Shown here: positions 35,457 to 43,637 of the stretch, in pieces
Layout: each line of letters starts with the position of its first letter
Numbering within the stretch: position 1 is the stretch's first letter
From: Allobosea sp. OK403
GTDB taxonomy: Bacteria; Pseudomonadota; Alphaproteobacteria; Rhizobiales; Beijerinckiaceae
Reading direction: 5' to 3'
Length of the DNA: 64,000 nucleotides
Assembly (NCBI RefSeq): GCF_900113835.1
Contig: NZ_FOQV01000003.1
Span: forward strand, 186,001-250,000
The notes under the pieces: model-generated
Databases searched by the model: none
What the model was told of the DNA's origin: nothing
The model's input: the letters and a program-made list of their open reading frames with translations, nothing else
Made by a program: the position numbers and the translations under genes

Positions 35457-37031
35457 CTATTCGGCCGCTTCGGCGATCGGCTGCGGCTTGACCCATTTCA
35501 GCACCGGCTGGCGCGCCGCGCGGGTTTCGTCGAGGCGGCGGATCGGGGCGTGATGGGGCGCTGCCGTGAAGCGCGTCTTGTCGTTGCCCTGCGCGGCCAT
35601 GGCGAGGTCGCGCAGCGTCGCGATGAAGAGGTCGAGCGAGGCCTTCGATTCCGACTCTGTCGGCTCGATCAGCATCGCGCCATGCACGACGAGCGGGAAG
35701 TACACCGTCATCGGGTGATAGCCCTCGTCGATCATCGCCTTGGCGAAATCGAGCGTCGAGACGCCGGTGCCCTTGAGCCATTCGTCGTCGAACAAAGCCT
35801 CATGCATCGAGGGGTGGTCAGGGAAGGGCAGCGACATCAGGTCGGACAGGCCGGCGCGGATGTAGTTGGCGTTCAGCACCGCGTCCTCGGAGGCCTGCTT
35901 CATGCCGTCCGAACCGTGGCTGAGCATGTAGGCGAGCGCGCGGACATACATGCCCATCTGGCCATGGAAGGCTGTCATGCGGCCGAAGGGCTGGTTGCCG
36001 GCAGGCGCGTCGTCCTTGTTCTCGATCAGGCGCGGCTTGCCGCTCTCGATATGGATGAACGGCACCGGTGCATAAGGCGCAAGCCGCTGCGACAGCACGA
36101 CCGGCCCCGCACCCGGCCCGCCGCCGCCATGGGGCGTTGAAAAGGTCTTGTGCAGGTTGATGTGCATGGCGTCGACGCCGAGATCGCCGGGCTTGGCCTT
36201 GCCGACGATGGCGTTGAAGTTGGCGCCATCGCAGTAGAAATAGGCGCCGGCCTCATGCATCGCGGCGGCGATCTCGACGATCTGCGGCTCGAAGATGCCG
36301 CAGGTGTTGGGGTTGGTCAGCATGATCGCGGCGATCTCGGGCCCGAGCAGCGCCTTGACGTCCTCGACTGCGACGGTGCCGTCCGGACGGGCCGGCACCG
36401 ACTTCACGGAGAAGCCGATCAGGGCCGCAGTCGCCGGATTGGTGCCATGCGCCGATTCCGGCACGAGCACGACATTGCGGGTCGCGCCCTCGCCCTTGGC
36501 GGCAATGGCAGCCTTGATCGCCATCATGCCGCAGGCCTCGCCATGCGCGCCGGCCTTCGGTGAGAGCGCCACCGCCGGCATGCCGGTCAGCGTCATCAGA
36601 TAGTGCGAGAGCTGCAGCATCACGTCGAGCGCGCCAGGCACGGTCGAGACCGGCTGGAGCGGGTGCACGTCGGAGAAGCCCGGCAGCCGCGCCATCTTCT
36701 CGTTCAGGCGGGCATTGTGCTTCATCGTGCAGGAGCCGAGCGGGAAGAGCCCGGTGTCGATGCCGTAATTCTTCTGGCTGAGGCGGACATAATGGCGCAT
36801 CGCCTCGGGCTCGGAGAGACCGGGCAGGCCGATGCCGTCCTTGCGCGCATGCTTGCCCAGGCGCGACTTGAACGGCGCGGGCGCATCGATATCGACGCCC
36901 GTCGTCTCGTGATGGCCGATCTCGAAGATCAGCGGCTCGATCTGCTGCAGAGCCTTGTTGCCGGTGAAGGTGGCGTGCTGCTCGCTGGCAGCCTCGCCGG
37001 CCTGGGTGGGACGTCCCTGACGATTGAGCAT
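35457..37031 (-). CDS. gcvPB: Glycine dehydrogenase (decarboxylating) subunit 2
   Basis: 524 residues. C-terminal half of the P-protein, encoded separately. It carries the pyridoxal-phosphate lysine in MHINLHKTFSTPHGGGGPGA. SPKAGAHGEACGMMAIKAAI, SAHGTNPATAALIGF and MLTNPNTCGIFEP are conserved. With GcvPA it decarboxylates glycine and passes the aminomethyl group to lipoyl-GcvH. Last gene of the riboswitch-controlled operon; an unrelated gene lies between it and gcvPA. Confidence 0.95.
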   Translation of the reverse strand: MLNRQGRPTQAGEAASEQHATFTGNKALQQIEPLIFEIGHHETTGVDIDAPAPFKSRLGKHARKDGIGLPGLSEPEAMRHYVRLSQKNYGIDTGLFPLGSCTMKHNARLNEKMARLPGFSDVHPLQPVSTVPGALDVMLQLSHYLMTLTGMPAVALSPKAGAHGEACGMMAIKAAIAAKGEGATRNVVLVPESAHGTNPATAALIGFSVKSVPARPDGTVAVEDVKALLGPEIAAIMLTNPNTCGIFEPQIVEIAAAMHEAGAYFYCDGANFNAIVGKAKPGDLGVDAMHINLHKTFSTPHGGGGPGAGPVVLSQRLAPYAPVPFIHIESGKPRLIENKDDAPAGNQPFGRMTAFHGQMGMYVRALAYMLSHGSDGMKQASEDAVLNANYIRAGLSDLMSLPFPDHPSMHEALFDDEWLKGTGVSTLDFAKAMIDEGYHPMTVYFPLVVHGAMLIEPTESESKASLDLFIATLRDLAMAAQGNDKTRFTAAPHHAPIRRLDETRAARQPVLKWVKPQPIAEAAE

Positions 37032-37046
37032 GGTGTTTATGTCCGA

Positions 37047-37703
37047 TCAGCGAAACTTGTAGGCGAATGAGAGCATCGAGTTGAGGCCGTCGCGCGCTTC
37101 CGCCGCGTCGAGCCCGATCGAAACGAAATACTGTACGAGGCGATTGATCCCGGCCTGATCGCCGGGACCATTTGGTGGCGCCTGGCCGGCGAGCTTGGCG
37201 CAGATCACCCAGCTCATGGTGCGCCGCTCGCGCTGCTGGTTGGCGTAGAAGCGCGGATCCGAGGCAGCCTTCTCGAACAGCCGGCCCCAATCCTGATTGG
37301 CGGCCGCCGGAATCGCCTCGATGCGGATGAAGGTCGAATCCTGCGGGCTTCTGGCGCGGTTGAGCAGATGGTCGACATCGAAGCCGGCAAGCTCGGCGGA
37401 TGTCGCCCTGACGCCATAGGCTTCGCGAATGAACGCCAGATAGGCGGAGCGATAACCGGAATAACGCGCCGCGACCCAACAGCTCGCCTGCGTATCGGGA
37501 TCACCGGCCCTGGTCACCATCGCGACATTGCGTTCATCGCGCCGGCCGACTCCGCTGGCCATGCCGGCCTCGCCGGCATCCGAGATGAAGACCAGCCCCG
37601 GCAGGGCGCCCGGCGACTCGACCTGCACCTGCACAAGCGGGCTGCGCACCCACGAGGCTATGAGCGCGCGCTGGCGGCGGGCGATGATGGCGTGCAGGGA
37701 CAT
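37047..37703 (-). CDS. Unknown protein encoded between gcvPA and gcvPB
   Basis: 218 residues, no family recognised, no signal peptide or membrane helix. It starts MSLHAIIARRQRALIASWVR. Notable stretches are LVFISDAGEAGMASGVGRRD, AARYSGYRSAYLAFIREAYG, AGFDVDHLLNRARSPQDSTF, DWGRLFEKAASDPRFYANQQ and GINRLVQYFVSIGLDAAEAR. The Asp-x-Asp-His-x3-Asn-Arg cluster could be a metal or catalytic site, but that is speculation. It is 15 bases upstream of gcvPB and 43 downstream of gcvPA on the same strand, so it should be co-transcribed under glycine control. Codon use looks like that of its neighbours. Confidence 0.7.
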   Translation of the reverse strand: MSLHAIIARRQRALIASWVRSPLVQVQVESPGALPGLVFISDAGEAGMASGVGRRDERNVAMVTRAGDPDTQASCWVAARYSGYRSAYLAFIREAYGVRATSAELAGFDVDHLLNRARSPQDSTFIRIEAIPAAANQDWGRLFEKAASDPRFYANQQRERRTMSWVICAKLAGQAPPNGPGDQAGINRLVQYFVSIGLDAAEARDGLNSMLSFAYKFR

Positions 37704-37721
37704 GAAGAGCCGTTCCTTCCG

Positions 37722-37758
37722 TTAAACGTCCGAAAACCTCTAAACGTCAGAGAACCTC
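37722..37758. repeat. Short tandem duplication at the gcvPA 3' end
   Basis: ttaaacgtccgaaaacctc is followed directly by taaacgtcagagaacctc; the second copy contains the gcvPA stop codon. The two 18-19 base copies differ at two or three positions and lie at the junction with the unknown gene. Confidence 0.6.
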
Positions 37759-39087
37759 GCGCAGCCGCGCGACGAAGGCGTCACGATCGTCATCCGTATT
37801 CACTTCGGTGTTCGCCACGATCAGCAGATCGTCGAGCCCTGCTCCCGGCAACAGCCGCGAGACCGGCACGCCGGCGAGCACGCCCTTTTCGGCCAGCGCC
37901 TCGACCACCTCGGCGGCCGGCTTGGAGAGCTTCACGGTGAACTCGTTGAAGAAGCTCTCGTTCAGCACCGTGACGCCCTTCAGCCCGGCAAGCATATCGG
38001 CGAGCTTGACCGCGTTGGCGTGGTTGACCTCGGCCAACCGCGACAGCCCGGCCTGGCCGAGCAGCGTCATGTGGATGGTGAAGGCGAGCACGCAGAGGCC
38101 GGAATTGGTGCAGATGTTCGAGGTCGCCTTGTCCCGGCGGATATGCTGCTCTCGGGTCGAAAGCGTCAGCACGAAGCCGCGCTGGCCGTCGGCGTCCACC
38201 GTCTCGCCGCAGAGCCGGCCCGGCATCTGCCGGACATATTTCGACTTGGCGGCGAAGAGCCCGACATAGGGGCCGCCGAAATTCAACGCGTTGCCGATCG
38301 ACTGGCCTTCGCCGACGACGATGTCGGCCCCCATCTCGCCAGGCGAGGTGATCGCGCCCAGCGAAACCACCTCGGTCACGACCGCGATCAGCAAGGCGCC
38401 ATGGGCCTGCGCCTTCGCGGCGATCGGGGCGAGGTCGCGCAGATTTCCGAAGACGTCGGGCGATTGCACGACGACGCAGGAGGTCTCGTCGTCGATCTGG
38501 GCGAGGATGTCCTCAGTGGCCGCGACATCGGGCTTCAGCGCCACGACCTCGTCACTCGCCATCTCGGAGAGCGTCTTCACCACCTCGGCGTAATGCGGGT
38601 GCAGGCCGCCCGACAGCAGGGCCTTGCGGCGCTTGGTGACGCGGTGAGCCATCAGCACGGCTTCGCCGGTGCCGGTCGAGCCGTCATACATCGAGGCGTT
38701 GGCGACCTCCATGCCGGTGAGCGCCGCGACCTGGGTCTGGAACTCGAAGAGATATTGCAGCGTGCCCTGCGCGATCTCGGGCTGGTAGGGCGTATAGCTG
38801 GTCAGGAATTCCGAGCGCTGGATCAGGTGGTCCACCGTCGCCGGGACATGATGCTTATAGGCCCCGGCCCCCACGAAGAAGGCCACGGAGGAGGCCGCGA
38901 TGCTCTTGGCCGCGATGCGCCCCATGATGCGCTCGACCTCGAGCTCACCCTTGGCGCGGGGCAGATCGAGCGGCGCGGTCAGGAGCTTGCCGGCCGGTAC
39001 GTCGCTGAACAGCGCATCGACATCGGGAACGCCGATGCGGGCCAGCATGTCGAGCCGGTCGGTGTCGGTGAGGGGAAGGTAGCGCAT
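37747..39087 (-). CDS. gcvPA: Glycine dehydrogenase (decarboxylating) subunit 1
   Basis: 446 residues. N-terminal half of the split P-protein. [20 protein letters not shown] then [11 protein letters not shown] is the typical start. [40 protein letters not shown] and the region from [20 protein letters not shown] to AHRVTKRRK are diagnostic. It acts with GcvPB in glycine decarboxylation. It is followed by the unknown gene rather than directly by gcvPB. Confidence 0.95.
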   Translation of the reverse strand: MRYLPLTDTDRLDMLARIGVPDVDALFSDVPAGKLLTAPLDLPRAKGELEVERIMGRIAAKSIAASSVAFFVGAGAYKHHVPATVDHLIQRSEFLTSYTPYQPEIAQGTLQYLFEFQTQVAALTGMEVANASMYDGSTGTGEAVLMAHRVTKRRKALLSGGLHPHYAEVVKTLSEMASDEVVALKPDVAATEDILAQIDDETSCVVVQSPDVFGNLRDLAPIAAKAQAHGALLIAVVTEVVSLGAITSPGEMGADIVVGEGQSIGNALNFGGPYVGLFAAKSKYVRQMPGRLCGETVDADGQRGFVLTLSTREQHIRRDKATSNICTNSGLCVLAFTIHMTLLGQAGLSRLAEVNHANAVKLADMLAGLKGVTVLNESFFNEFTVKLSKPAAEVVEALAEKGVLAGVPVSRLLPGAGLDDLLIVANTEVNTDDDRDAFVARLREVL

Positions 39088-39106
39088 GGGGAATTCCCTT
39101 GAATGG

Positions 39107-39200
39107 CGTCATGCTCGGGCTTGACCCGAGCATCTCGTGAACCAGAGACGTCTCGTCAGGAGATTCTCGGATCTCCGCTAGCTCCGTCCTGGAATGACGG
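39107..39200. repeat. Palindromic intergenic repeat between gcvPA and gcvH
   Basis: gtcatgctcgggcttgacc opens the element and ggaatgac closes it. A clear inner hairpin atgctcggg-cttga-cccgagcat lies at 39111-39133. It sits inside the gcv operon, between gcvH and gcvPA. Confidence 0.7.
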
Positions 39201-39211
39201 AGCGCCGAGCC

Positions 39212-39586
39212 TCACAGCGTCTTGACGTAATCCTGGTACTCGGCCTCGCTCATCAAACCCTCGAGCTCGGCAGCGTTGCTGAGCTTGAGCTTGACGAACC
39301 AGCCCTTGCCGGCCGGATCCTCATTGACCGTGCCGGGCGAGGCCTCGAGCTCGCTGTTGACGGCGACGACCTCGCCGGAGACCGGCGCATAGACCTCGGA
39401 CGCCGCCTTGACGCTCTCGACCACGGCCGCTTCGCCGCCCTTGGTCACGGCCTTGCCGATGGCGGGCAATTCGACGAAGACAACGTCGCCAAGCTGGGCC
39501 TGGGCGTAGTCGCTGATGCCGACCGTGCCGGTGTCACCCTCGATGCGGATATATTCGTGGTCCTTGGTGTAGCGGGTCTCGGCCAT
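39212..39586 (-). CDS. gcvH: Glycine cleavage system H protein
   Basis: 124 residues. The lipoylated shuttle between the P, T and L proteins. The lipoyl lysine is in GGEAAVVESVKAASEVYAP. The start RYTKDHEYIRIEGDTGTVGI and DYAQAQLGDVVFVELPAIG are typical. Second gene of the operon, 29 bases after gcvT. Confidence 0.97.
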   Translation of the reverse strand: MAETRYTKDHEYIRIEGDTGTVGISDYAQAQLGDVVFVELPAIGKAVTKGGEAAVVESVKAASEVYAPVSGEVVAVNSELEASPGTVNEDPAGKGWFVKLKLSNAAELEGLMSEAEYQDYVKTL

Positions 39587-39615
39587 GGTCTTGTCTCCTG
39601 GAAAGGGAATCGGGA

Positions 39616-40779
39616 TCAGCGCTTGTAGCGGTTGGGCACGAAGGGCATCGCGGCGACGACCGCCGGCAGCGGCTTGCCGCGCACGATCAGATCAAGCCGC
39701 GTGCCGGGAGCGGAATGCGCCTTGGCGACGTAGCCCATGGCGCAGGGCGCGTTCAGGGTCGGGCCAAAGCCGCCGGAGGTGACCTTTCCGACGATCTCGC
39801 CCTCGGGCGTGGCGATCTCTGCACCCTCGCGAGCCGGAGCGCGACCTTCCGGCAGCAGGCCGACGCGGACGCGCGCGGGCCCCTCTGCGAATTCGCGCTG
39901 GATGCGGGCAGCGCCGGGAAAGCCGCCCTCCTCGCGCCGGCGTTTCTGGATCGACCAGGTCAATGCGCCCTCGACCGGCGAGGTCGTGGTGTCGATGTCA
40001 TGACCGTAGAGGCACAGGCCCGCCTCCAGCCTCAGCGAATCACGCGCGCCGAGCCCGATCGGCTTGACGCGGGCGTCGAGCAGCAGCGTGTCCCAGATCT
40101 CGCCGATCTTGCCCGCGGCAGCCGAGATCTCGTAGCCATCCTCCCCGGTATAGCCGGAGCGGCTGAGATTGGCCTTGATGCCGGCGACCTTCATGCTGCG
40201 CGAGGTCATGAAGCCCATCTCGGCGGCTTCGGGCGCGAGCACGGCCAGCGCCTCGGCGGCGGCTGGTCCCTGGATCGCGATCAGGCCGCGATGCTCGGCC
40301 CGGATCAGCTTCACATTGGCCGGCAGCCGCGCCTCGATATGGGCGTAGTCCTCGGTCTTGCAGGCGGCATTGACGACGAGATAGAGCGCGCCATCCTCAT
40401 CGGGGTCGAGCGAGCGCGTCACCATCAGATCGTCGAGGATGCCGCCCTCCTCGTTCAGGAGCTGCGAATAACGCTGCTTGCCTGGGGCGAGATTGACGAT
40501 GTCGGCGGGAATCAGGGCTTCCAGCGCGCGCGCCGTGGTCTCGTGATCGGGACCGACCAGGAATGCCTGGCCCATATGCGAGACATCGAAGAGCCCGGCC
40601 TTCTCACGCGTCCAGTTATGCTCGGTCAGGATGCCGCTGGGGTACTGCACCGGCATGTCGTAGCCGGCGAAAGGCACCATGCGGGCACCGAGCGCGACAT
40701 GGCGGGAATGGAGTGCCGTCTTGAGCGATGGGGTCTCGGGCGATGCATGAGCAATCGCGGTATCGGCTTCGGCAGCCAT
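39616..40779 (-). CDS. gcvT: Glycine cleavage system T protein (aminomethyltransferase)
   Basis: 387 residues. Transfers the methylene group from aminomethyl-lipoyl-GcvH to tetrahydrofolate and releases ammonia. MVPFAGYDMPVQYPSGILTE, GLFDVSHMGQAFLVGPDHET, YTGEDGYEISAAAGKIGEIW and ARDSLRLEAGLCLYGHDIDT are family signatures. First gene of the operon, with a tandem glycine riboswitch ending about 55 bases upstream of its start. Confidence 0.95.
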   Translation of the reverse strand: MAAEADTAIAHASPETPSLKTALHSRHVALGARMVPFAGYDMPVQYPSGILTEHNWTREKAGLFDVSHMGQAFLVGPDHETTARALEALIPADIVNLAPGKQRYSQLLNEEGGILDDLMVTRSLDPDEDGALYLVVNAACKTEDYAHIEARLPANVKLIRAEHRGLIAIQGPAAAEALAVLAPEAAEMGFMTSRSMKVAGIKANLSRSGYTGEDGYEISAAAGKIGEIWDTLLLDARVKPIGLGARDSLRLEAGLCLYGHDIDTTTSPVEGALTWSIQKRRREEGGFPGAARIQREFAEGPARVRVGLLPEGRAPAREGAEIATPEGEIVGKVTSGGFGPTLNAPCAMGYVAKAHSAPGTRLDLIVRGKPLPAVVAAMPFVPNRYKR

Positions 40780-40834
40780 GGAGGGCCCCTTCCAGAGTCA
40801 AGCGCAAGCCCCGGACGGAACTGTCCGGAGCGCG

Positions 40835-41035
40835 CCCCCTCTGTCTCGGAACCTGAGAGATTTCCCCATTCCGGCGTCGTCAGCCGGACAGGTTACACCC
40901 GTCGGTGGGCGGAATCGCTTCCGCCACTTTCCAGAGCGCCAACTCCCCTAGCGGTCCTTTTGCCTGAGCGTTTCCGGGGCGGTTGCGCCTTCGGCGCCGA
41001 ATCCGGACAAGTCCGAACCCGGTCTCTCCCGCGGG
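40835..41035 (-). promoter_or_regulatory. Tandem glycine riboswitch (two aptamers)
   Basis: Read on the minus strand, aptamer 1 (about 41031 to 40945) has cgggagagaccg, gcgccgaaggcgcaaccgcc and acgctcaggcaaaaggaccg. Aptamer 2 (about 40935 to 40836) has cgctctggaaag, ccaccgacgggtgtaacc, ggaaatctctcaggt and a closing gacagaggggg. These are the conserved cores of the two-aptamer glycine riboswitch, in the leader of gcvT. Glycine binding normally turns on the cleavage operon. Confidence 0.95.
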
Positions 41036-41053
41036 GATGTGCGGCTGAAGGCA

Positions 41054-41081
41054 GACATACTGGAGGCAGCCCTTGAGTCAA
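41054..41081 (-). promoter_or_regulatory. Candidate promoter of the glycine cleavage operon
   Basis: On the minus strand: ttgact, 16 bases, tatgtc, placing the start of transcription near 41047, just before the first riboswitch helix. Confidence 0.5.
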
Positions 41082-41155
41082 TCGGGCGACTGCCTTCTTT
41101 CGCGGCAAGCACCGCGATTTTCCACGCAGCGCTCATGTCTTCGCTCGAAGACGCC

Positions 41156-41791
41156 TTACCTGCGCCGCCTGTGGGCGGCCGGCGCGGCGCCAGCGGGCGA
41201 GAGGTCGACGGTGATCTCGACATCGCCGCGGCCGGGCGGAACCACGATGCCCTGCTCGACATAGGAGAAATCGACACCGCCCTGGCCGCTGGCGATCGTG
41301 CCGCCGACACGGGCCGAGCGGCGCGCCACCGAGGTCGTGCCGCGCGTGACCGTGGTCACCAGCGTCGCGTAATAGCTGCCGGGCGCGCCGGCGGGGCCGA
41401 GCAGCACGCGGCCTTCGACACCGACCTTGAGATTGTAGCCGCCATTGCCCGTCGCCGTGCATTCGCGCGCAACATTCAGAATCGAAATTTGATGGCGCAG
41501 GCTGCCGCTGTCGGGGCCAGACTGGGCACGCATCGCGGCGCCGCCATCGGCGATGATCACCTCCGGGCAGACCAGCGACTCTTCCTCGTCCTGGCGCTCC
41601 TTCTGGACCTCGCCTTGCGTCTTCGGCGGCGCCGGCGGCACGGTCGTGGACTGGAACATCACGACATTGCTGAATTTCTGGAACGCGCTCGGCTCTCCCG
41701 AGGAGGAGCCTGACGAGCCGCAGCCGGCGAGGCCGACACATAAGACAGGGAGAATCAGCCAGTGCGGCCGGCGGAATGTCGCGTCAATCAC
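41156..41791 (-). CDS. Lipoprotein of unknown function, coupled to the IalB gene
   Basis: 211 residues with a GTG start at 41791. The GTG overlaps the stop of the IalB gene (GTGA), so translation is coupled; the same frame is open further upstream but that is only the antisense or out-of-frame shadow of IalB. The lipobox is LCVGLAGCGSSGSSSGEP. The mature part has EVIIADGGAAMRAQSGPDSG, REC and repeated beta-type segments (YYATLVTTVTRGTTSVARRS, FSYVEQGIVVPPGRGDVEIT). No family recognised; similar lipoproteins beside IalB genes are, from memory, common in Hyphomicrobiales. Confidence 0.75.
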   Translation of the reverse strand: MIDATFRRPHWLILPVLCVGLAGCGSSGSSSGEPSAFQKFSNVVMFQSTTVPPAPPKTQGEVQKERQDEEESLVCPEVIIADGGAAMRAQSGPDSGSLRHQISILNVARECTATGNGGYNLKVGVEGRVLLGPAGAPGSYYATLVTTVTRGTTSVARRSARVGGTIASGQGGVDFSYVEQGIVVPPGRGDVEITVDLSPAGAAPAAHRRRR

Positions 41792-42288
41792 GGCAAGGTC
41801 TCCACGCCGGGGCCGAATCCGGAAAGCGAGACGGGGATGCCCACGCCTTCCTCCGGTGTCTGAAACACAATGAATGTGGCGCTTTTGCCGGTCTTGAGCT
41901 GGCCGAGCAACGCATCGTCCATCACCACCTCGGCGACGCAGCCGGTGGTCAGGCAACGCACGAAGCCGGCCCGGCCGATATCCTTGTCGTCGATCTTCAA
42001 GCCCAGCCCCGAGGGTAGGAGCACGCCCAGCGGCGCGACCACGCGCAACAGCCGGCTCTTCTGATCCGCCGTCTTGAGCACGATGACGAGCAGCGTCAGG
42101 TTCGGCCGGTCCTCGGCCGCGACATTCTGCACGAGCGCGCATTGCTCGGCCTTGGCGCCGGGCGGCACTTCGCAGCGCATCTGCCAGTCGCCATGCGTCG
42201 ACTTGACCGCGCCCTGCGCCAGCGCAGCGCCGCTGACGCCGCAGGCGGCCAGCGCGGTCGCGAAGACGCGTCCGATCATCTTGCCCAT
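41788..42288 (-). CDS. Invasion-associated locus B (IalB) family protein
   Basis: 166 residues with a signal peptide (MGKMIGRVFATALAACGVSG to ALAQG). The family pattern is HGDWQMRCEVPP...QCALVQ, then LLVIVLKTADQKSRLLRVVA, IDDKDIGRAGFVRCLTTGCV and LLGQLKTGKSATFIVFQTPE. Cysteine pairs in the RC/QC and RC/GC positions suggest disulfides in a periplasmic beta-rich domain. In Bartonella IalB is linked to erythrocyte invasion; in environmental relatives the role is unknown and is probably general envelope biology. Confidence 0.85.
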   Translation of the reverse strand: MGKMIGRVFATALAACGVSGAALAQGAVKSTHGDWQMRCEVPPGAKAEQCALVQNVAAEDRPNLTLLVIVLKTADQKSRLLRVVAPLGVLLPSGLGLKIDDKDIGRAGFVRCLTTGCVAEVVMDDALLGQLKTGKSATFIVFQTPEEGVGIPVSLSGFGPGVETLP

Positions 42289-42656
42289 TCCTGCCTAACC
42301 TCCAAACCGGCGCACGCCGCCGGGCGTGACGAATAAAGCAGCCGAATTCAGGCGAAAAGCCGGCCAGCGCCCCGGCGCGCGCCGCCCCCGCCAAATCATG
42401 CCCGTGTTGGGACCATGCAGACCCTGTCCTGTCAAGGCGAGAGCCCAAAGCCAAGCCCGCCGCGACATACGACCTCGCGCGATTATGCCGCACGGCATGC
42501 GTGGAAGGCCCGCATTGCCCCACTGGCGCAAGCGTGATCTTTGATTTATCGCAATGCCGAAGTGCAGGGTGGGCCGCTGGGTCGTAACCTTGTCGCACGG
42601 ACGCCTTTCGATCAGGGCGTTCCGAAGCGGGCATGATGAGGAGCTAGGTCGGACCG
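42289..42656. other. Intergenic region between IalB and coxB
   Basis: 368 bases; the genes diverge, so promoters for both lie here. I see no gene. An imperfect inverted repeat ccgcacggcatgcgtgg (42488-42504) and a weak Fnr/FixK-like sequence ttgatttatcgcaa (42541-42554) are present but unconvincing. Confidence 0.4.
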
Positions 42657-43541
42657 ATGCGATTTCTGAGCAGGACCCTTGCAACCGTGGCCGCCATGGC
42701 CCTTGCGGCCGGCGCGACAGCGCTCCTCCCCGACGCCGCCCTGGCCGGCACCGGGATGCCCAGCGACTGGCAGATGAATCTGCAGGGCCCGGCAACCGAG
42801 GTCTCCGAATACATTCACTGGTTCCACAACTGGCTGAACGTCATCATCTTCATCATCTCGATCTTCGTGCTCGGGCTCCTGGTCTATGTCGCCTGGCGCT
42901 TCAACGAGAAGGCGAACCCGGTTCCCTCGAAGACGACGCATCACGCGCTGCTCGAAGTCGCCTGGACGGTGATTCCGGTCCTGATCCTGGTCGTCATCGC
43001 GATCCCCTCCTTCCGCCTGCTCAAGCTGCAGCTTGAGATTCCGCAGGCCGACCTCACCGTGAAGGTCACCGGCAAGCAGTGGTACTGGTCCTATGAGTAC
43101 CCGCAGGATGGCGGCGCCTTCGGCTTCGACTCGCTGATGCTGGACGAGAAGCAGCGCGCCGAGGCGATCAGCAGCAACAAGATTGCCGCCGCCGAGGCCC
43201 CGCGCCTGCTCGCCGTCGACAACGAGGCTGTGGTCCCGGTCGGCAAGATCGTGCGCATCCAGGTCACCGGCGCCGACGTGATCCACAAGTTCACGGTGCC
43301 GTCCTTCGGCATCAAGATCGACGCCATCCCCGGCCGCCTGAACGAGACCTGGTTCAAGGCCGACCGCGAGGGCATCTATTACGGCCAGTGCTCGTTCATC
43401 TGCGGGCAGAACCATTCCTACATGCCGATCGCCTTCCGGGTCGTCAGCGCCGAGAAATACGCCGCCTGGCTCGCCGATTCGAAGAAGAAGTTCGCCAATG
43501 CCGACGACGCGACCAACAAGGTCGCCGCCGCCGGCCAATAG
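42657..43541 (+). CDS. coxB: Cytochrome c oxidase subunit II
   Basis: 294 residues: signal peptide, two membrane helices (LNVIIFIISIFVLGLLVYVA and LEVAWTVIPVLILVVIAIPS), then the periplasmic CuA domain. KVTGKQWYWSYEYPQ is conserved and the CuA loop is YGQCSFICGQNHSYMPIAF. The usual C-S-E-x-C has Phe in place of Glu. That Glu supplies a backbone ligand to CuA and a side-chain contact to Mg, so the change is notable. First structural gene of the aa3 oxidase cluster, 96 bases before ctaD. Confidence 0.95.
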   Translation: MRFLSRTLATVAAMALAAGATALLPDAALAGTGMPSDWQMNLQGPATEVSEYIHWFHNWLNVIIFIISIFVLGLLVYVAWRFNEKANPVPSKTTHHALLEVAWTVIPVLILVVIAIPSFRLLKLQLEIPQADLTVKVTGKQWYWSYEYPQDGGAFGFDSLMLDEKQRAEAISSNKIAAAEAPRLLAVDNEAVVPVGKIVRIQVTGADVIHKFTVPSFGIKIDAIPGRLNETWFKADREGIYYGQCSFICGQNHSYMPIAFRVVSAEKYAAWLADSKKKFANADDATNKVAAAGQ

Positions 43542-43637
43542 GCACCGTTTTACGAACCGTTTGCCGCCCGGCCACTGCTGCGGCGCAACTTGATCGACCG
43601 ACTGTAGCGAACCCGATTCGCATAAGGAGACCACCCC

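Noticed and set aside
42541..42554. ttgatttatcgcaa as an Fnr/FixK box upstream of coxB
   Set aside because: Only the left half fits TTGAT-N4-ATCAA; the right half has two mismatches. Not convincing without expression data.
41156..42634. 492-codon minus-strand frame as one protein
   Set aside because: The first two thirds are out of frame with the IalB gene on the same strand. The lipoprotein is taken to start at the GTG at 41791, next to a clear lipobox.
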